From DATHVI01 sp035461385 (lineage in GTDB: Bacteria; Actinomycetota; Thermoleophilia; Solirubrobacterales; 70-9), in NCBI GenBank assembly GCA_035461385.1, contig DATHVI010000083.1, forward strand, positions 1-38,039: DNA of 38,039 nucleotides, given 5' to 3'. A program made the translations under genes and the position numbers. The notes beneath the pieces are model-generated. The model was not told the DNA's origin. It did no database searches and was given only the letters and a program-made list of their open reading frames with translations. Below, piece after piece: positions 32,536 through 38,039 of this stretch (position 1 is the first letter of the stretch; each line of letters starts with the position of its first letter).

Positions 32536-34926
32536 TCAGCCGTCCAACCGCGCCATCGAGCGCGCGATCGCCATCATCTCGACGTCGCCCAACGTCTGCA
32601 GCAGCGTGTTGTTGACCCAGTAGGAGCGCCCGCCCTGCTTCCAGCCGACGAGGCGTAGGCGGCTGCCGTCGTAGAAGCGCAGGTACTCGCGGCCGTCGAT
32701 CTCCTTGACGTCGGTGGGGTTCTCGAGGATCGGCGGGTCGCGCCAGTTGGTGCCCGAGACCCCCCAGTACTCGGTGAACCCGGCGTCGCCGGGAAGGCCG
32801 AAGACGAGCTTGTAGCCCTCGTAGACCTCGTCCCCGGGGCCGTCGATCGGGAACGCGCGCGAGGCTTCGAGCGGGTTGAGGTTGGTGCTCGCGGGGACCT
32901 CGGTGGGATAGAAGAGCGGGAAGTCGAGGATCACCCGCTTGCCGCTCGGGCTGGTGGTGCCGGCGACGCGCTGGGCGTGCTCGACGATGATCGGGTTGTA
33001 GTCGGCGGTCATCGGCGGGCCCTCGTCGGGCTTGCTCTCGTCCTTGTCGCCGGACTTGGCGCCCTTCCCGCCGCCAGCACCGCGTCCGTCGCCACCATCG
33101 CCGGCAGACGACCCCGAGCCCGGCGGCTGGTCGGCCGGAGCGACGCCTGCGTTGAGGAACTCGCGCACCGTCTCCTGGACCGCCTTCTGGTTCGCGGTCA
33201 CATAGATCGAAGCGGCATCGCCGAGCTGGGCGGGGAACTGGACCTCGTTCACGGTCCCGCCGCGGGCGGCGAGGAACGTCTTCATCAGCTCGAGCAGCTG
33301 GATCGGGTTGGCGAGGGTCTCGCTCGAGGTCGTGTACTCCTTGAAGATCTCGATCAGCTCGTCCCGGTCCGACCACAGCCGCGACGGCGGGATCTTCTGG
33401 CGCGCCTCGCGGAGGAAGTCCTGCTGGCGGGCGGCGCGGACGAGGTCGTTGTCGTCGAGGCGGAAGCGCACGTACTGGAGGGCCTTCAGCCCGCAGAGGC
33501 GCTGGTAGCCGGCCTCGATCGGCGGGTCGATCGCCGAGTACTCGGAGCCCTCGGGGACGTAATAGCGGCGGTCGACGTCGATGAACACGCAGTCGATCGC
33601 GTTGACCGCGTCGGCGAAGCCGGTGAAGTTGATGTTGACGACGTGGTTGATGTCGATCTGCCGGTCGGTGAGCTGCTTGACGGTCTTCAGCGTCAGCTTC
33701 GGGCCTCCATACGAATAGGCCTCGTTGAACTTCCTCACCCCGACGCCAGGGATGTTGACCTTGAGATCGCGGGGGATCGACAACAGAGCGATCGCGTCAC
33801 GATCCGGGTCGACGCGGAGCAGCATCGCGGTGTCGGAGCGGGCGCCCGCCTCGTCCCCGCCCTCGAGCCCGAGCCGCTGGTCCGAACCGAGGATCAGAAG
33901 GGTCTGCGGGTCGCCGCCGTCCACAGGCTCGAGCTCCTGCTCGACGTCCTCGATCCCACCGATCCCCTCGGCGAGATCGGTGAGGATCATCAGCGCCGTG
34001 ACCGAGGTCGCGGTCGCCATCGAGGCGACGATCACGAGCGACGCGACGAGGAAGCGGACCCAGAGCGCCTTCGGACGCGGCGCGTCCCGGGCGGCCTCCG
34101 CCTCCGCCTCCGCGCGATCCGGCTTCGCGGAGTCGGTTGCCGCCTCGGCGACGGCGGCCGGCGGCGGGACCGGGACGGCCTGCGGCGGAGGCCCGGCGCC
34201 GTCCGTCGCGCCCTTGCGCACCGCACGCGCCTTCAGCCCGGCGAGCGCAGCCTCCTCGGCGGCCTCGCGGTCGGCGAGCGCGAGCGTGTCGGCCTCGACC
34301 GTCTCCTGGGTCGGCGCCGCGGCCGACGTCGCGACGACGTCCTCGCCGTCGGCGCCGGTCCCGGCCTCGGGTCCCTCGTCGGCGGATTCGGCGTCGGCCC
34401 CGTCACCGTCCGCGTCCCCCTCCGCGCCATCGCCGGCGACGTCCGGCTCACCACCGGCCGCCGCCCCGGCGGCAGCGACTTCGCCGCCGTCCGCACGATT
34501 CCCGTCGGCGTCGGCGGACGCGTCCTCGACCCCGTCCTCGTCGCCGGCGTCGGACGCCTCATCGGCGCTTTCGACTCCGGCGCCGAGGTCCGCCCCTTCG
34601 CCGTCCTCGACGCCGGCGCGCTCGCCGTCGTCAAGCGACGCCCCGAGCTCGCGCTCGACCTCGTCGAGCTCGTCCGTGAACCCCCAGCTCTCGACCTCGC
34701 GGCCGCCCTCGCTCGGCGAGGCCGCCTGATCGCTCGGCGAGTCCGGCTGATCGCCCTGCGCGTCCGGCTGATCGCCCTGCGCGTCCGGCGGCCCCGCGCC
34801 GGGCTCGGACTCGCCCGTGCGCTTGCGTCCCGCCCAGGTGGCCGGAGGCGGCGCGCCCTCCTCGTCTTCGCCGGGGGAGTCCTCGCGCTCGTCGTCGGGC
34901 GGGAGGGTGGGATCGTCGGCGGTCAT
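32536..34926 (-). CDS. LytR-CpsA-Psr (LCP) family wall-glycopolymer ligase with long acidic N-terminus
   Basis: A 796-residue type II membrane protein. Residues 1 to about 285 are cytosolic, very rich in Ala, Asp, Glu and Gly, and probably disordered. One membrane helix follows (about 287-315) and then the LCP domain from about 340: LLILGSDQR (D349), SIPRDLKVNIPG (R396, D397), NINFTGFADAVNAID. LCP proteins transfer lipid-linked glycopolymers to the cell wall. A Gly/Ser/Lys linker (about 590-630) precedes a C-terminal LytR_C-like region. The ATG at 34926 overlaps the M20 peptidase stop by four bases (ATGA) behind GGTGGAGG. The gene next downstream is ugd, in keeping with envelope-polymer assembly. 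Confidence 0.92.
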   Translation of the reverse strand: MTADDPTLPPDDEREDSPGEDEEGAPPPATWAGRKRTGESEPGAGPPDAQGDQPDAQGDQPDSPSDQAASPSEGGREVESWGFTDELDEVERELGASLDDGERAGVEDGEGADLGAGVESADEASDAGDEDGVEDASADADGNRADGGEVAAAGAAAGGEPDVAGDGAEGDADGDGADAESADEGPEAGTGADGEDVVATSAAAPTQETVEADTLALADREAAEEAALAGLKARAVRKGATDGAGPPPQAVPVPPPAAVAEAATDSAKPDRAEAEAEAARDAPRPKALWVRFLVASLVIVASMATATSVTALMILTDLAEGIGGIEDVEQELEPVDGGDPQTLLILGSDQRLGLEGGDEAGARSDTAMLLRVDPDRDAIALLSIPRDLKVNIPGVGVRKFNEAYSYGGPKLTLKTVKQLTDRQIDINHVVNINFTGFADAVNAIDCVFIDVDRRYYVPEGSEYSAIDPPIEAGYQRLCGLKALQYVRFRLDDNDLVRAARQQDFLREARQKIPPSRLWSDRDELIEIFKEYTTSSETLANPIQLLELMKTFLAARGGTVNEVQFPAQLGDAASIYVTANQKAVQETVREFLNAGVAPADQPPGSGSSAGDGGDGRGAGGGKGAKSGDKDESKPDEGPPMTADYNPIIVEHAQRVAGTTSPSGKRVILDFPLFYPTEVPASTNLNPLEASRAFPIDGPGDEVYEGYKLVFGLPGDAGFTEYWGVSGTNWRDPPILENPTDVKEIDGREYLRFYDGSRLRLVGWKQGGRSYWVNNTLLQTLGDVEMMAIARSMARLDG
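34741..34782. repeat. two tandem 21-bp repeats in the LCP gene
   Basis: Two adjacent copies of GTCCGGCTGATCGCCCTGCGC's 21-base unit (start GTCCGGCTGATC, 34741-34761 and 34762-34782), with partial copies on both sides. They encode D-A-Q-G-D-Q-P repeats in the disordered N-terminus and could vary in copy number by slippage. Confidence 0.7.
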
Positions 34927-36032
34927 ATGCCGGCGCCTCCACCGCTGAGGCCGTCGACCCGGGCCGGCACGGCGTTGACGAAGTCGACGATCGCCCGGCG
35001 GTAGCTCGCGAGCGAGGGGATCGAGACCCACTCCTCGGGCCCGTGATGGCCGCCGCCGAGCGGGCCGAACTCGACCGCCGGGATCCCGACCTTCAGGAAG
35101 GAGACCGCGTCGGAGGCGCCGTCGCGGCCAACGCTCATCACCTCGCCGGTGTGGTGTGGCGCGGCGGCGTCGCAGAGCGCACGCACGAAAAGCGACTCGG
35201 GATCGACGTTAACCGGCGGGCGCTTGAACGTCGAGACCAACTCAGCTCCGGGGATTCCGCGCATCTCGTCGAGGATCGAGTCGGGATCCTGCTCGGGGAG
35301 GTAGCGGACGTCGACGTCGATGTAGCAAGTGTCGGGCACCTTGTTGAGGGCGTCGCCGCCGAGGATGCGGCCGAGGTTGATCGATGGCCGGTCGAACAGC
35401 TCGGAGCTCTGAGACGCAAACGGTAGCGACTGGATGGCCCGGAATACGTCGACCGCGCGCAGGATCGCGTTCTCGCCCAGCCACGGCGTCGCCCCGTGCG
35501 CGGCCCGCCCCCGGATCCGCAGCCGCACCGCGAGCACTCCCTTCGCGGCGACGCCGATGTGCATGTCGGTCGGCTCGCCGGTGATCGCGAAGTCGCCGGT
35601 GAACCCCTCCTCGATCAGCAGGTCGCCGCCGCGCTCGACCTCCTCCTCGGACTCCTCGTCGGGGACGATTCCGATCCGAACCCGGACCGCGCTCTGGTCG
35701 CGCAGGTCGGTCATCGCGAGCAGCAGCGAGGCGAGCGCCCCCTTCATGTCGTAGGCGCCGCGGCCGAACAGCCGCTCGCCGTCGATCCTGGCATGGAACT
35801 GCTCCGCCGGCGCCGGGACGACGTCGAGGTGCCCGTGGAGGAGCAGCGTCACCCTCGCGTCGGCCGGGCCGACGTCGGCCATCGTCACCGGCAGCCCACG
35901 AACCCCGACCTGGCGCGCGTCGATGTTGCGCGCCTCGAGCCAGCCCTTGATGAACCCCGCGCAGAGCTTGATCCCCTCCTCCGCGGAGGTGTCATACCCG
36001 ATCAACTTCTCGGTCAGGAGTCTTTCGTCCAA
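34923..36032 (-). CDS. M20-family zinc peptidase/deacylase
   Basis: A 369-residue dinuclear-zinc hydrolase of the ArgE/DapE/CPG2 family. Metal and catalytic residues are visible: H68 and D70 in LLLHGHLDVV, D95 in GRGAYDMKGA, E126 and E127 in VPDEESEE, and E153 in TGEPT. The dimerisation domain (about 170-285) has GRAAHGATPWLGENA, and the late GGGHHGPEEW carries the final metal histidine. Substrates range from N-acyl amino acids to dipeptides; I cannot choose between them. The open frame starts with TTG at 36032 without a clear ribosome-binding site, but the conserved LTEKLIGYDTS begins directly after it, so the start is probably right. Its end overlaps the LCP gene. Confidence 0.88.
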   Translation of the reverse strand: MDERLLTEKLIGYDTSAEEGIKLCAGFIKGWLEARNIDARQVGVRGLPVTMADVGPADARVTLLLHGHLDVVPAPAEQFHARIDGERLFGRGAYDMKGALASLLLAMTDLRDQSAVRVRIGIVPDEESEEEVERGGDLLIEEGFTGDFAITGEPTDMHIGVAAKGVLAVRLRIRGRAAHGATPWLGENAILRAVDVFRAIQSLPFASQSSELFDRPSINLGRILGGDALNKVPDTCYIDVDVRYLPEQDPDSILDEMRGIPGAELVSTFKRPPVNVDPESLFVRALCDAAAPHHTGEVMSVGRDGASDAVSFLKVGIPAVEFGPLGGGHHGPEEWVSIPSLASYRRAIVDFVNAVPARVDGLSGGGAGI

Positions 36033-36060
36033 GCGTGAAAAGGTTGACTGGTTCGGGCTA

Positions 36061-36200
36061 GCGACGCAGTCGCGGTAGAAACGGTTGGTCGATTGCCTCC
36101 CGCTGGTACCACCGCCGCCGCCCCCGGACGCGGGAGCAGCATAAGAAGTCGGCGGCGTAGCCGCGGACCAATTGTTCAGGCGGGAGCGGAGGAGGCGGCG
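36061..36200 (-). repeat. intergenic hairpin repeat, copy B (after and into atpC)
   Basis: This is the second copy of the repeat at 16464-16660, in the same orientation and again directly after a minus-strand gene. The main stem (36148-36168) has one mismatch. GCGAC-GCA-GTCGC (36061-36073) corresponds to the stem at 16464-16478. The repeat includes the stop codon and last few codons of atpC. It fills most of the atpC-M20 spacer. Confidence 0.7.
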
Positions 36201-36619
36201 GAGTTGTTCTCGGCGATGGCGATGAACGTTTCGGCGCGGGCGCGCTCGCGCTCGGCCTGCTCGAAGGCCGCGGATCCCTCCTCGGCTTCGGCGAGCCGGG
36301 CCTCGGCGTCCTCGAGCTTCGCTCGCAGCTCGGCGACGTCGAGCTGGTCCGGGGGGATCGCCTCGGCGATCAGCACCCGGGCGCGGTTCGCGAACACCTC
36401 GAGCCAGCCCTCGCCCTGGGCGTAGCGCTCGACCTCGGTCTCCGACGTGTGGAGGCGAAGCTCGGCGGGAACCAGCCGAGCGACCATCGGGATGTGGCGG
36501 GCGAGGATCCCGACCTCGCCGACCGTCGTCCGGGTCGAGAGCTGGACGAGCTCGCCGCTGAAGACCTCGCCCTCGGGGGTGAGGACCTCGGCCTCGAGCC
36601 TGTCGTGTTCGTCGGCCAT
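36176..36619 (-). CDS. atpC: ATP synthase F1 epsilon subunit
   Basis: A 147-residue epsilon subunit of the F-type ATP synthase, part of the rotating central stalk. The N-terminal beta-sandwich is EAEVLTPEGEVFSGELVQLS through VGEVGILARHIPMVARL; the C-terminal helical hairpin, rich in Ala, Glu and Arg, spans about 90-138. It starts 13 bases after atpD, as in standard atp operons. The last residues (SAASSAPA) are encoded within an intergenic repeat shared with the gltB downstream region, so the C-terminal tail may have been replaced by repeat sequence. Confidence 0.95.
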   Translation of the reverse strand: MADEHDRLEAEVLTPEGEVFSGELVQLSTRTTVGEVGILARHIPMVARLVPAELRLHTSETEVERYAQGEGWLEVFANRARVLIAEAIPPDQLDVAELRAKLEDAEARLAEAEEGSAAFEQAERERARAETFIAIAENNSAASSAPA

Positions 36620-36632
36620 CGCCTCCGGCGCC

Positions 36633-38039
36633 TCAGACGTCCGCGGTCTCGCGCTCGGCCTCGGCGGCCTCGGCCCGCTCGGCGGCGTCGGCCTGCTCGC
36701 GCGCGACGCCCTCGTCGCGCTCCGCCTTCTCCTCGGTGCCGGTGACCTCGTCGATCGACCCCTTCATGTAGAAGGCGCCCTCGGGGAGATCGTCGTAGCG
36801 GCCGTCGAGGATCTCGCGGAAGCTCCGCACGGTCTCGGACACCGGGACGTAGACGCCCTCGGTGCCGGTGAACGCCTCGGCGACGAAGAACGGCTGCGAG
36901 AGGAAGCGCTCGATCTTCCGCGCCCGGTTGACCGCCTGCTTGTCCTCGTCGGAGAGCTCGTCGATCCCGAGGATCGCGATGATGTCCTGGAGCTCCTTGT
37001 AGCGCTGGAGCACCTGCTGGACCTCGGTCGCGGTGCGGTAGTGGTCCTCGCCGAGGATGTCGGGCTTGAGGATCGTCGAGGTCGAGTCGAGCGGGTCGAC
37101 CGCCGGGTAGATCCCCTTCTCCGAGATCGCCCGCGAGAGCACGGTGGTCGCGTTCAGGTGCGCGAACACCGACGCGGGCGCCGGGTCGGTGAGGTCGTCG
37201 GCGGGGACGTAGATCGCCTGGACCGAGGTCACCGAGCCTCGCTGGGTCGAGTTGATCCGCTCCTGGAGGCCGCCCATCTCGGTCTCGAGCGTCGGCTGGT
37301 AGCCGACCGCCGACGGCATCCGCCCCAGCAGCGCCGAGACCTCCGACCCCGCCTGGACGAAACGGAAGATGTTGTCGATGAACAGCAGCACGTCCTGGCC
37401 CCCGGCCTCGCGGAAGTACTCGGCCATCGTCAGCCCCGACAGGCCGACCCGCAGCCGCGCCCCCGGCGGCTCGTTCATCTGGCCGAACACGAGCATCGTC
37501 TTCTCGAGCACGCCGGACTCCTTCATCTCGAGCCACAGGTCGTTGCCCTCGCGGGACCGCTCGCCCACGCCGCAGAAAGCCGACAGCCCCTCGTGCTCCT
37601 CGGCGATGTTGCGGATCAGCTCCTGGATCAGCACGGTCTTGCCGACACCGGCGCCCCCGAACAGGCCGACCTTGCCGCCCTTCGCGTACGGTGCCAGCAG
37701 GTCGATCACCTTGATCCCGGTCTCGAGGATCTCCTGGGTGGGGGTCAGCTCGTCGGCCTCCGGCGCGGAGCGGTGGATCGGCCACCGCTCCTCCGTCTCG
37801 ACCTCCTCGCCCTCGTCGATCGTCTCCCCGAGGAGGTTGAACAGCCTGCCGAGGGTCTTCTCACCGACCGGGACGGTGATCGGGCTGCCGGTGTCGATGA
37901 CCGTCTGGCCGCGCTGGAGGCCGTCGGTGGAGTCCATCGCGACCGCGCGGACGCGATCGTCGCCGAGGTGCTGCTGCACCTCGAGGATCAGGGCGGACTC
38001 GGTCCGCGACTCTTCCACCGGGAGATCAATGCGAAGCGC
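36633..38039 (-). CDS. atpD: ATP synthase F1 beta subunit (5' end outside the window)
   Basis: The catalytic subunit of the F1 sector; 468 residues are visible and the N-terminus runs off the right edge (the frame stays open through ALRIDLP to 38039). EVQQHLGDDRVRAVAMDST, the P-loop GGAGVGKT, VGERSREGNDLW, LLFIDNIFRF and GSVTSVQAIYVPADDLTDPAP are all present and intact. After the normal end region (FYMKGSIDEV) there is an acidic tail of about 35 residues (EEKAERDEGVAREQADAAER onward) not usual in the family, probably a disordered or helical extension. Together with atpC it forms the 3' end of the atp operon. Confidence 0.97.
   Translation of the reverse strand, partial: ALRIDLPVEESRTESALILEVQQHLGDDRVRAVAMDSTDGLQRGQTVIDTGSPITVPVGEKTLGRLFNLLGETIDEGEEVETEERWPIHRSAPEADELTPTQEILETGIKVIDLLAPYAKGGKVGLFGGAGVGKTVLIQELIRNIAEEHEGLSAFCGVGERSREGNDLWLEMKESGVLEKTMLVFGQMNEPPGARLRVGLSGLTMAEYFREAGGQDVLLFIDNIFRFVQAGSEVSALLGRMPSAVGYQPTLETEMGGLQERINSTQRGSVTSVQAIYVPADDLTDPAPASVFAHLNATTVLSRAISEKGIYPAVDPLDSTSTILKPDILGEDHYRTATEVQQVLQRYKELQDIIAILGIDELSDEDKQAVNRARKIERFLSQPFFVAEAFTGTEGVYVPVSETVRSFREILDGRYDDLPEGAFYMKGSIDEVTGTEEKAERDEGVAREQADAAERAEAAEAERETADV

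Overview
This is a 38 kb stretch of very high-GC bacterial chromosome. The strong G/C bias at third codon positions, frequent GTG and TTG starts, possible leaderless promoters, a MarP-type CvpA/serine protease, an AddAB-like helicase-nuclease and a one-piece glutamate synthase of the DACAIYA type point to an actinobacterium. A Thermoleophilia/Solirubrobacterales-like lineage is my best guess, but this is inference and no rRNA is present to confirm it. I see no phage, IS element, CRISPR array or tRNA.

Layout. 1-2278 (minus strand): the start of an alpha/beta hydrolase running off the left edge, a decayed 3' fragment of a flavodoxin-like gene, a nitrilase, a possible small ORF and an unknown acidic protein. 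2383-9552 (plus): three translationally coupled genes, AddB-like nuclease, AddA/UvrD-like helicase-nuclease and a gamma-glutamylcyclotransferase-like protein. 9566-12686: LysR regulator divergent from a GNAT acetyltransferase, then an HxlR regulator and a MarP-like membrane protease. 12826-16440: a class B penicillin-binding protein, a lipoprotein and an SRPBCC protein on the minus strand, and a zinc-ribbon/FHA protein. 16669-21378 (minus): glutamate synthase large subunit. 21526-23269 (plus): an orphan ParA and an AbiEi-like/DUF559 nuclease fusion whose start codon sits at the centre of a 52-nt dyad. 23280-26097 (minus): a four-gene run of sugar nucleotidyltransferase, two thioredoxin-fold proteins and homoserine kinase. 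26201-27625 (plus): S-adenosylhomocysteine hydrolase. 27657-36032 (minus): an envelope-glycan precursor run of M20 peptidase, LytR-CpsA-Psr protein, UDP-glucose dehydrogenase with an intein, a second nucleotidyltransferase and a phosphoglucose/phosphomannose isomerase. 36176 to the right edge (minus): atpC and most of atpD.

The most striking element is a 480-residue intein with a LAGLIDADG homing endonuclease, inserted directly before the catalytic cysteine of UDP-glucose dehydrogenase. The host enzyme lacks its active-site motif until the intein is spliced out. The intein's C-terminal splice residues are non-canonical: Gln-Gln replaces His-Asn, and the upstream block F histidine is also Gln.

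Two further signals stand out. One is the highly symmetric two-tier dyad on the start codon of the AbiEi/DUF559 gene. The other is a hairpin-bearing intergenic repeat found after both gltB and atpC, 20 kb apart, which supplies the last codons of atpC.
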